Assembly: GCA_947505055.1 (NCBI GenBank)
Contig: CANNLO010000004.1
Span: forward strand, 1 to 46,312
Source: Methylococcaceae bacterium
GTDB taxonomy: Bacteria > Pseudomonadota > Gammaproteobacteria > Methylococcales > Methylomonadaceae
Reading direction: 5' to 3'
DNA length: 46,312 bases
A program made the position numbers and the translations under genes. Shown here piece after piece: positions 7,798 to 14,757 of the stretch (positions within the stretch are counted from its first letter, which is position 1; every line of letters begins with the position of its first letter). The notes beneath the pieces are model-generated. The model worked only from the letters and a program-made list of their open reading frames with translations, was not told the origin of the DNA and did no database searches.

Positions 7798-9159
7798 ATG
7801 AAAATACTTATTCTTGGCGCTGGCGTTACCGGCTCTTCGGTTGCCGGCGCGCTGGCAAGCGAGGAAAACGATATTGTGGTCGTTGATTTCAGGACCGAAT
7901 TGCTCGATGCTTTGAAAGAGCGGTTTGATATCGCCACCGTTGCTGGCAATGCGGCGCATCCTAAAGTGCTTGAACAGGCGGGTGCACGAACAGCCGATAT
8001 AATTATTGCAGTTACCGATAGCGATGAAACCAATATGTTGGCTTGCGTCATCATTAATACGCTTTATAGCCGTCCGAAAACCATTGCACGGGTACGAGCT
8101 GTTGATTATTTAAACAATCCGAAGTTGTTTGGTCCAAACGGTATACCGGTAGATATCGTGATTAGCCCTGAACAAATCGTAATGGAGGCAATTAGAAATT
8201 TAATTGAGTTCCCTGGCGTTCAGCATATTTCTGATTTTGCCGGCGGATTAGTCAAGCTTTTTTCCGTCAAAGTAGTTGCTGACGGCTCGCTGACAGGTAA
8301 AGAAATCAAAACACTTAAAGAACGACTGGTAGGTGGAAAGATTCGCGTAGTAGCTATTTTTCGCCAAGGCATCCCAATGATAGTCAATGGTGAAGCGGTC
8401 ATTGAAACTGGCGATGAAGTTTTTTTTGTGGCTCCGCGAGAAGAAGTGCATGGAATTTTAAAAGAACTGGACAAAATTGAGGCACCTTTAAAACGAATTA
8501 TAATTGCCGGTGGTGGTCATGTTGGCAAGCGTTTGGCACTGGCACTGGAAAATAACCACCAAGTTAAAATCATAGAAAAAGATCCACATCGCGCTAACAA
8601 ATTGGCCAATGACCTTGACCGGGCTGTAGTGTTACTTGGCGATTGTGCTGATGAAGCATTATTACTTGATGAATCTATCGATACGACTGATTTATTTTGC
8701 GCAATCACCGAAAATGACGGCGTTAATATCGTTTCCGCCTCTTTAGCAAAAAGCTTGGGCGCCCGCAAGTCTATCTGTTTACTTAACCATGTTTCGTACG
8801 GCAAGTTATTACCCGGAACAGGGATTGATGTTGCTGTATTACCGAATCAGGAAACACTCGGAAGCATACTCAAGCATGTCCGGCGAGGTGACGTGGCGCA
8901 AGTCAGTTCTCTATGCGGTGGAAGCGCAGAAGCTATTGAAGCAATTGCCCATCAAAGCAATGATCTTAATTCTGTAGTTGGACGCAGAGTAGATGCCATC
9001 AGCTTTCCTGAAGGTATTGTAATGGGTGCATTGATACGCAACAAACAGGTTATTTCCATCCACTGTGGCACCGTATTTGAGGAGGGGGATCATGTAGTCA
9101 TGTTCGCTATGGATAAAAAACTGGTCGTCAACATCGAAAAGAAATTTCAGCCTCTATAA
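7798..9159 (+). CDS. trkA: Trk potassium uptake protein TrkA
   Basis: A 453-residue cytoplasmic regulatory subunit of the Trk K+ channel, which binds NAD(H) and gates TrkH. It has the duplicated RCK layout: first Rossmann domain MKILILGAGVTGSSVA with VVDFR at the end of strand two, first TrkA-C domain (VKVVADGSLTGKEIKTL), second Rossmann domain IIIAGGGHVGKRLALALE, then the second TrkA-C domain (VVGRRVDAISFPEGI). E. coli TrkA is about 458 residues, so it is full length. AAGG lies 6 nt before the ATG. The gene is followed after about 60 nt by trkH in the same direction, so both subunits are probably co-expressed. Confidence 0.95.
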   Translation: MKILILGAGVTGSSVAGALASEENDIVVVDFRTELLDALKERFDIATVAGNAAHPKVLEQAGARTADIIIAVTDSDETNMLACVIINTLYSRPKTIARVRAVDYLNNPKLFGPNGIPVDIVISPEQIVMEAIRNLIEFPGVQHISDFAGGLVKLFSVKVVADGSLTGKEIKTLKERLVGGKIRVVAIFRQGIPMIVNGEAVIETGDEVFFVAPREEVHGILKELDKIEAPLKRIIIAGGGHVGKRLALALENNHQVKIIEKDPHRANKLANDLDRAVVLLGDCADEALLLDESIDTTDLFCAITENDGVNIVSASLAKSLGARKSICLLNHVSYGKLLPGTGIDVAVLPNQETLGSILKHVRRGDVAQVSSLCGGSAEAIEAIAHQSNDLNSVVGRRVDAISFPEGIVMGALIRNKQVISIHCGTVFEEGDHVVMFAMDKKLVVNIEKKFQPL

Positions 9160-9223
9160 TTTAAGAACAGGTGCAAGACGAAAAACCTTAGATCCCTTAG
9201 CCTTGAACTTTGAACTTAACCCA

Positions 9224-10681
9224 ATGAATGCCTTTCATACTATCTTACACATTTTCGGCCTGATAATAATGGTCTTTGGTGGATTAATGTCCACCTGCTG
9301 GTTGAACTCTGCAATAGTTGACGACGGCACTACCACAGCTTTTTACCAAGGGACTTTAATTACTGTATTGTCTGGCACCTTGTTGTTTTTCTCAACCAGG
9401 CACTCACCTAAAAAGGTCTCACGCAAAGCAGGTTTTTTACTGGTAACGCTCTGTTGGTCACTCGCCCCAGTGTTTTGCACCTTACCCCTGTTAATGTCTT
9501 TGCCTAGTTTAAGCTTTGTCGACGCGTACTTTGAAGTAATTTCAGGCCTGACAACAACGGGCGGAACAATACTAAGCGGCCTTGATCAGTTGCCAATGTC
9601 GATTAACCTCTGGCGACATGAATTAGCATGGCTAGGCGGCATTGGCATTATTGTTTTTGCAGTAGCCATTTTGCCTATTTTAGGTATTGGCGGCATGCAA
9701 TTGCTAAAATCCGGATCACCCGGCTCTGTTAAGGAATCTGATTTACCTCCTCGCATTACACAAGCTGCAAAGGCTTTATGGCTGACTTATGTCGCAATCA
9801 CTTTTGTTTGTATTATTGCTTTACATCTGGCTGGAATGGGCTGGTTTGATGCAATTTGCCATGCTTTTTCGGCAATGAGCTTGGGTGGTTTCTCCACCCA
9901 TGATAACAGTATCGGCTTTTATAACTCCTTGCCCATTGAAATCGTATTAACAGTGTTTCAACTGTTGGCAGCCATGAATTTTGGCACTCATTTTCTATCA
10001 CTTAATAAACGCTCACTTAAGCCTTATTTAAAGGATATGGAAATGTGGGGCATGCTTATTGTGATATTGCCGAGTAGTGTAGTGATTGCTTCAATGCTAT
10101 GGCATGCAGGAACTTATACGGACTTTTTCACAGCTTTACGTCATGCAACATTTAACGTTGTATCTATTGCCACAACGTCTGGCTATGTGACGCAGGACTT
10201 TAATCTCTGGCCGGTTTTTATTCCTATATGGATGCTGTTCTTAAGTGCCATCTCAGTTTCTACAGGCTCTACAGGTGGTGGCATCCGCATGATTAGAACC
10301 ATCATACTAATGAAGCAGGCTTATTTGGAGTTATTCAAGTCTATTCATCCCTATGCCGTTAAACCGATGAAAATTGGTGGAGCCGTGATTAGCAACGATG
10401 TTGTAACCTCTGTAATGGGCTTTATTTTTCTCTATTTCATAAGTATCCTAATTTTGGTGTTTACGTTGTTATTAAGTGGACTCGACTTTATAACTGCATT
10501 TTCTGCCGTTATTGCCTGCTTTAATAATGCCGGACCTGGACTTAATATGGTAGGCCCCGCAAGCAATTATGCTATTTTGAATGATTTTCAAACGGGTGTT
10601 TGTACATTTGCAATGCTCCTGGGAAGAGTGCAAATATTTTCAATAGTTATTTTATTTGTACCAGAATTCTGGCGGAAATAG
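9224..10681 (+). CDS. trkH: Trk potassium channel TrkH
   Basis: A 485-residue polytopic inner-membrane protein of the TrkH/KtrB superfamily, the K+ pore that TrkA regulates. It consists of four M-P-M units; pore-loop segments with filter-type glycines include SGLTTTGGTILSG, FSAMSLGGFSTHDNS, VSIATTSGYV and CFNNAGPGLNMVGPAS, and the extended STGSTGGGIRMIRT loop is the membrane loop of this family. I use the ATG giving MNAFHTILHIFGLI, which aligns with the usual TrkH N-terminus; an in-frame TTG 21 nt earlier is possible, and neither has a strong ribosome site. The 140 nt after the stop hold nothing recognisable up to a bidirectional terminator. Confidence 0.94.
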   Translation: MNAFHTILHIFGLIIMVFGGLMSTCWLNSAIVDDGTTTAFYQGTLITVLSGTLLFFSTRHSPKKVSRKAGFLLVTLCWSLAPVFCTLPLLMSLPSLSFVDAYFEVISGLTTTGGTILSGLDQLPMSINLWRHELAWLGGIGIIVFAVAILPILGIGGMQLLKSGSPGSVKESDLPPRITQAAKALWLTYVAITFVCIIALHLAGMGWFDAICHAFSAMSLGGFSTHDNSIGFYNSLPIEIVLTVFQLLAAMNFGTHFLSLNKRSLKPYLKDMEMWGMLIVILPSSVVIASMLWHAGTYTDFFTALRHATFNVVSIATTSGYVTQDFNLWPVFIPIWMLFLSAISVSTGSTGGGIRMIRTIILMKQAYLELFKSIHPYAVKPMKIGGAVISNDVVTSVMGFIFLYFISILILVFTLLLSGLDFITAFSAVIACFNNAGPGLNMVGPASNYAILNDFQTGVCTFAMLLGRVQIFSIVILFVPEFWRK

Positions 10682-10820
10682 TTCAGATTTTGAAGTGAAG
10701 ATATCTTAATTAAACAAATCTGCTTCGGATTTACAGGAGTTTTAAATCGGGGGTATAAGGCGAGTTTAAGGAATATAACCGGATAGAGATACACTCCTAA
10801 CACGTAAATAATAAACAAAA

Positions 10821-10850
10821 AAAACCCAGCCAAATGGCTGGGTTTTTTTT
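10821..10850. terminator. Bidirectional intrinsic terminator
   Basis: Stem CCCAGCC / GGCTGGG with an AAAT loop, flanked by an A-run on the left and T8 on the right. It can end trkH transcripts rightward and transcripts of the small lipoprotein gene leftward. Confidence 0.9.
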
Positions 10851-10865
10851 AGCTTACGGTTCTAT

Positions 10866-10979
10866 TTATAATTGAATAGAACTAGAAACTTTTTGCTTTG
10901 AACCGTCTGGGTTGTCCATGCAGCCAGTTAAGCCAACAATCATTAATGCCATAGCTATAAGAGATAAAATTTTGTTCAT
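10866..10979 (-). CDS. Very small lipoprotein (37 residues)
   Basis: A short frame with strong translation and export signals. It has GGAGG 8 nt before the ATG, MNKILSL, a hydrophobic core, and the lipobox LTGC with Cys20 as the predicted lipidated residue. Asp at +2 (CMD puts Met at +2 and Asp at +3) does not clearly favour inner- or outer-membrane retention. The mature peptide would be only 18 residues (CMDNPDGSKQKVSSSIQL). It stops just before a strong terminator, so it has its own transcription unit. No family recognised; it resembles other tiny lipoproteins in layout only. Confidence 0.72.
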   Translation of the reverse strand: MNKILSLIAMALMIVGLTGCMDNPDGSKQKVSSSIQL

Positions 10980-11105
10980 ACAAATATCCTCCAAAGGGGT
11001 TTCAATTATTTTTATTAATGTGCGCCATTAAATTAATGCACGTGCATTTTATATCATGACTCGAATGATGATGCAATAATAAAAGTTCAAAAATCATTCC
11101 TACCC

Positions 11106-12998
11106 TTAAAGATCATTGATGTTGTTCGGCAAATCAATAGATATTTGCTTATTGCTCCATTTTGCAGTTCCGATAGTAATCCATGGAGACGTTAAATTCT
11201 TGTGTAATTGATCATGAACCCAATACGTAGGTGCATCAATTTTCTTGAGTTTAATGTTAAAAACAACGTGATCAAGATTCAAGCCAATTTTCTGGCCCCA
11301 GAAAGCGGTGACTTTCATAATAAATTTAAACAAACGTTGATTATTAATCGTTGGTGTAACAGCAATATTGGCCCACATGGAATGAACACGCCCCCAATTA
11401 GGAGCTAGAAGACGCCCTTGCTCATTAACAAAAGGTAGCCACCGCTCTACTCCACTTTCATCAGTATAAGTGATCGCTAAAATATGGTCATAACCGGTGA
11501 AATGATCATGTAGATATAGCGCATGCGGGGTAATGCCCAGAAAGGTCTGTGAGACCATTAAAATAGCGTTACTGATCTGCGATATAGGACTCTGGGGACG
11601 ATCTGCATGTAGCCGGTAAATAAGTCCATAATGAATAGAGCTGTTTAATTGTAAAAACAGTAGCGCAAGCAATATCTTTAAAAGCTTCCTGGAAAAAGCC
11701 TTGGGTTTCTGAACTGCAATTTTTTCAAAAAAATGATAATAGAGAGTGTTATCGGTTAGCTCCTTTGTTGTTACACAAGTCGATGTACACTGAATACGGT
11801 TTCGGTTATCCGCAATAGTCCGATATTTTCTTAAGGCGAACTGATGTATCCCCGGAAGATTCAAAAAAATACCGACAGGTGATAAATAACGCATTTTTAA
11901 AAAGATTTGGATATAAGTGGCGATGCCTGCATAAATACTGTTGTTGTTATCCAATGCATACAAATCTGTAAGCAAAGTTTCTTTAGAGATATTTACTAGC
12001 GCAGGATAATAAGCAGAGTGATCCTGAGCGCTTTTAAAATCAATACAATTGAATATATCGAAATGATTAAGGATCAACACGGTACGGTTACATAATGGGC
12101 ATAGCTGATCATAAAACACGGTAAGAGAAGGTTGTTTTACTGAAACACATCGCCCCATATATTGCCACCAGCTAAAAGGAACCATTAAGATATAAAAAAT
12201 AAGCATTCCCAAACCGAAAGGATAAATATTAAGCGACAACGTAATACCAAGATGGAGTCCCAGGCCAATCAATAAATAGAATACACGCAACCTTTTCTGT
12301 GTAAAAAAGAAAATAAAGGTGAATTGAAAAACCAAAATTGTGTAACCCAGGATGTTTTGGAGAAGTTTATTGTTCAGCAGATCTGACATGTCTATCGCTG
12401 AAACATAATACGGCTGTGTTGCAGGCAACCAAGTACCAAGACCATTGCGCCAATGCTCTGCAAACATCTTATGTATCGAGGAGTCGAAGTAAAGAAAACC
12501 TAAGCAAATTGCAACAGGCAAATAATAGGCAAGAACCGAGACCGTTGGCTTTGAGTAAGTGCTGTAATGAATAAAGGGTGTACTCAGCTTATTTCTTAAA
12601 TTATCTATTGAAAAAGCACGATTTCCCGGCATAAAAAGCAGAAAGAATCCTGCGCCGATCATGAATAAATCGAAGCCACCATCAAAATCTCGCTGCATGG
12701 GCGTGAAGTTAACGAAAATAATCCAGAAAATATAATTACAAGTTATTGCAAACTGGTAACGATAGCCAACAACAACAAAGCTGGCAATAACACCCCAAAC
12801 ACAGAGAAAGAAAGGAATCATAGGAAATTCAACATCTATGTAAGGCATAGGATCGAAGATCAAGTGATTGAAATACAATAAAAATATAATTTCCTGCAAG
12901 GTAACTAGGCCATAAAAAAACCTAAAAAAACCTATGCCTGTAGCTGGAACTTGGTTTGATCTGAGTGCGAGAAGTTTAGCGGAGAATTGTTTATACAT
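11106..12998 (-). CDS. HTTM (VKGC-like) membrane protein fused to a DCC thiol-redox domain
   Basis: A 630-residue multidomain protein. Residues about 20-280 are a polytopic region of the HTTM / vitamin K-dependent-carboxylase-like type: start GFFRFFYGLVTLQE, hydrophobic helices, and the segment SSIHKMFAEHWRNGLGTWLP that resembles the family's conserved loop. Residues about 292-405 form a DCC (DUF393) domain: LTVFYDQLCPLCNRTV, with the redox-type pair Cys300 and Cys303, and a later RIQCTSTC. The C-terminal 190 residues contain one hydrophobic helix and then a soluble, Trp-rich part (ERWLPFVNEQGRLLAP) that I do not recognise. Bacterial HTTM proteins have no settled function, and DCC proteins are thioredoxin-like. 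No good ribosome site is visible. A membrane thiol-disulfide or quinone-linked role is inference. Confidence 0.75.
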   Translation of the reverse strand: MYKQFSAKLLALRSNQVPATGIGFFRFFYGLVTLQEIIFLLYFNHLIFDPMPYIDVEFPMIPFFLCVWGVIASFVVVGYRYQFAITCNYIFWIIFVNFTPMQRDFDGGFDLFMIGAGFFLLFMPGNRAFSIDNLRNKLSTPFIHYSTYSKPTVSVLAYYLPVAICLGFLYFDSSIHKMFAEHWRNGLGTWLPATQPYYVSAIDMSDLLNNKLLQNILGYTILVFQFTFIFFFTQKRLRVFYLLIGLGLHLGITLSLNIYPFGLGMLIFYILMVPFSWWQYMGRCVSVKQPSLTVFYDQLCPLCNRTVLILNHFDIFNCIDFKSAQDHSAYYPALVNISKETLLTDLYALDNNNSIYAGIATYIQIFLKMRYLSPVGIFLNLPGIHQFALRKYRTIADNRNRIQCTSTCVTTKELTDNTLYYHFFEKIAVQKPKAFSRKLLKILLALLFLQLNSSIHYGLIYRLHADRPQSPISQISNAILMVSQTFLGITPHALYLHDHFTGYDHILAITYTDESGVERWLPFVNEQGRLLAPNWGRVHSMWANIAVTPTINNQRLFKFIMKVTAFWGQKIGLNLDHVVFNIKLKKIDAPTYWVHDQLHKNLTSPWITIGTAKWSNKQISIDLPNNINDL

Positions 12999-13079
12999 TT
13001 CATGATTGGAAAAATCGGGAAGATGTATAAATTATATAGTATTTGTGGGGTTAATGCGGATATATAAAGCGGACAAAAC

Positions 13080-13118
13080 AAAGGCCGCACTCAATTTAAA
13101 AATTGAAATGGACGGCCT
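13080..13118 (-). terminator. Likely terminator of the 43-residue gene
   Basis: Outer stem AGGCCG / CGGCCT and inner stem TCAATT / AATTGA with an internal bulge. Leftward it is followed by a T-rich TTTGTTTTG. It lies between the stop of the 43-residue gene and the upstream side of the HTTM-DCC gene. Confidence 0.55.
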
Positions 13119-13144
13119 AAGTTAAGGTTAAATCGTTTGACGAC

Positions 13145-13276
13145 TTATTTTTCGTCGTCTGGGTGTTCAGCGAATACCCATTTTACAAGGAAGTAGCCAG
13201 CAGCTATAACAACAACCGCGCCGACCATACCAGCTGGTTCTTTTAACATTTCGGTGATATCTAAGATCGCTCCCAT
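13145..13276 (-). CDS. Small single-pass membrane protein (43 residues)
   Basis: A short frame with AGGA about 7 nt before the ATG. The product starts MGAILDITEMLKEPAG, has one strong hydrophobic helix (about residues 17-36, VGAVVVIAAGYFLVKWVF) and ends in an acidic tail EHPDDEK. This layout is typical of small subunits or regulators of inner-membrane complexes. It has its own terminator and a 224-nt upstream region shared with the divergent gene at 13501, so it is probably an independent unit. I do not recognise a family. Confidence 0.62.
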   Translation of the reverse strand: MGAILDITEMLKEPAGMVGAVVVIAAGYFLVKWVFAEHPDDEK

Positions 13277-13445
13277 GGGATGTCCTACCTATAATTTTGT
13301 GTTTTTAGAAATAATGCTAATTACATAGCAAAAGGAAAGAGCATAATACTTTAGCAAAAGTTAAAGTCAAGGCTTATTGTTTGTGGGCATGATGATAGTA
13401 TTTAACTATTGTTTTCAGTTGTAATTTATTGCTCGATAGGCAGTG

Positions 13446-13454
13446 TGGTATAGT
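13446..13454 (+). promoter_or_regulatory. Candidate extended -10 element
   Basis: TGG directly followed by TATAGT, about 47 nt before the start of the next rightward gene. A TTGCTC lies upstream but with a spacer of only 14 nt, so an extended -10 promoter is the better reading. Confidence 0.35.
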
Positions 13455-13500
13455 TTAAAATCTGACGCGTATGTGTTAGTACATTTTTAGATAAGGAATT

Positions 13501-13890
13501 ATGATGAATAAATGCGTTAAAATATTATCGTTCTCTGCGCTATTTTTTGCGTTTTCAGCAAATGCTGAGGTTACATTAAAAGATAACTCTGAAATCCTGG
13601 GGAAATGGAATTTATATGCTGAAGCAGCTAAATTGGATGGAGAGCAAAAAGCAGTTAAGGTTGAATGGGAATTTAAAGCAGACGGTGCTTTGCAAACAAC
13701 AGCGACAGATTCTGTAGGTCGAACAAAAGAGATGAAGATAGCCATTAAATATTTTGTCGAAAATGGAGAGATCCATAAACAGACATCTCCTGGACGAGAA
13801 AAATATGAATCCTGTAAAGTAGTTGAAAAAGAGGGTTCTAAAATGACTTTAAAGTGCGCGTATCTTTACTTTTTTCTAACCAAAATATAA
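13501..13890 (+). CDS. Exported lipocalin-like hypothetical protein
   Basis: A 129-residue protein with a signal peptide (MMNKCVKIL, hydrophobic core, cleavage likely after SANA at about residue 22-23). The mature part is short and beta-rich: GKWNLYAEAAKLDG near its start, VEWEFKADGALQTT in the middle, and two cysteines (in YESCKVV and LKCAYL) that could form a disulfide. The GKW opening and the FKADGxL strand recall small lipocalin-like periplasmic proteins, but I cannot name a family. AAGGA precedes the ATG pair; the second ATG is an equally possible start. It is followed 21 nt later by a membrane protein gene, so the two probably form an operon. Confidence 0.65.
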   Translation: MMNKCVKILSFSALFFAFSANAEVTLKDNSEILGKWNLYAEAAKLDGEQKAVKVEWEFKADGALQTTATDSVGRTKEMKIAIKYFVENGEIHKQTSPGREKYESCKVVEKEGSKMTLKCAYLYFFLTKI

Positions 13891-13911
13891 TTAAAATAAA
13901 AGGATATAACT

Positions 13912-14343
13912 ATGATAGGTGGCATTATAATGATTTTTGTAGCTCTCTGGATTTACCAGTCAGCTATGAGAGCGAAAACAAGTAACGTAATGATGTGGGT
14001 AGCAATTTGTGTAGTTGCATTTTTTGTAGTGCAGTTAGGATTTATTGATATCAATCTGTATATTTTAGAGTCGATCAAAAGTAGCGAAGGCGGTGCTGAC
14101 TACGAGCGCGATTTAACAACTATCGGTGATAGGAAAAATGAAGGCGGCTTTCAAGGTTTTGGCGGGATAATGCTATCACTTTACCTAGAGTTAATGCCTT
14201 CTATTGTAGGCATTTTAGCGGCAGCACTGATCAGAATAAAATTTATTACTAAACAAGCGATTTCGGTCAACAATTTATTTGGCGATATCAGCGTGATGTT
14301 TCAAAGCATAAAACAAAGCTTTAAAGAAACCTCTGACAAGTAA
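13912..14343 (+). CDS. Hypothetical membrane protein
   Basis: A 143-residue protein with three likely transmembrane helices (about 2-17, 26-48 and 86-108) and a polar loop between the second and third (ESIKSSEGGADYERDLTTIGDRK). The tail after the last helix is soluble. AAAGGATATAACT gives a good ribosome site. It directly follows the exported 129-residue protein and is followed by a strong terminator, so the pair is a two-gene unit. I do not recognise the family; the pairing of a secreted small protein with a membrane protein is the only functional hint. Confidence 0.62.
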   Translation: MIGGIIMIFVALWIYQSAMRAKTSNVMMWVAICVVAFFVVQLGFIDINLYILESIKSSEGGADYERDLTTIGDRKNEGGFQGFGGIMLSLYLELMPSIVGILAAALIRIKFITKQAISVNNLFGDISVMFQSIKQSFKETSDK

Positions 14344-14358
14344 GTTAAAGCGTTGGTT

Positions 14359-14389
14359 AAAAAAGCCCGAGCGATGCTTGGGCTTTTTT
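14359..14389. terminator. Bidirectional intrinsic terminator
   Basis: Stem GCCCGAGC / GCTTGGGC (one G-T pair) with a GAT loop, flanked by A-run left and T6 right. It ends the two-gene unit rightward and can end the DUF2970 gene leftward. Confidence 0.88.
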
Positions 14390-14475
14390 ATGGCTGATTA
14401 TTTTGTAAGTCCAGCCAACTTATAAGTTTAGTCAGCTCTGGTAGATTATAAAATCAGGGTAGCACTGGCTATTTT

Positions 14476-14664
14476 TCATCCTAATATGCTAGAGACAAGA
14501 AAAACAAGACCTAAAACGAAAAGCACCGTAAAAATCAATCCTGCAATAATATAAGTTGAAGCAGAGCCGTGCTCAAAATCATGCCGCCTGTTTTTGTCGC
14601 TTTGCACGCCAATGGCAGCAGCGAGGACACTCTTTATAACTTGAATAATCGTTGGTTTTGACAT
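14476..14664 (-). CDS. DUF2970 family small membrane protein
   Basis: A 62-residue protein matching the DUF2970 pattern: an N-terminal amphipathic part with [28 protein letters not shown], then a single transmembrane helix [20 protein letters not shown]. The function of the family is unknown. I chose the ATG giving MSKPTIIQ because GGAG lies 6 nt upstream; an ATG 6 nt earlier and a TTG 15 nt earlier are in frame but badly spaced. It is divergent from metH with about 90 nt between, so the promoters may overlap. Confidence 0.8.
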   Translation of the reverse strand: MSKPTIIQVIKSVLAAAIGVQSDKNRRHDFEHGSASTYIIAGLIFTVLFVLGLVFLVSSILG

Positions 14665-14757
14665 ACTCATCTCCGACAAAAAATATTAAAAATAATAGGG
14701 CTTGATCAGTTTTTAAGCAAGATTATATCCAAAACCAATAACCCCTGGATCGTTCCC

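Noticed and set aside
9203..9223. TTG start of trkH seven codons upstream
   Set aside because: The added residues do not resemble the usual TrkH N-terminus and there is no better ribosome site; the ATG start is preferred.
14680..14757. Cobalamin or SAM riboswitch ahead of metH
   Set aside because: The gap to the divergent DUF2970 gene is too short and shows no recognisable B12-box or SAM-box elements.
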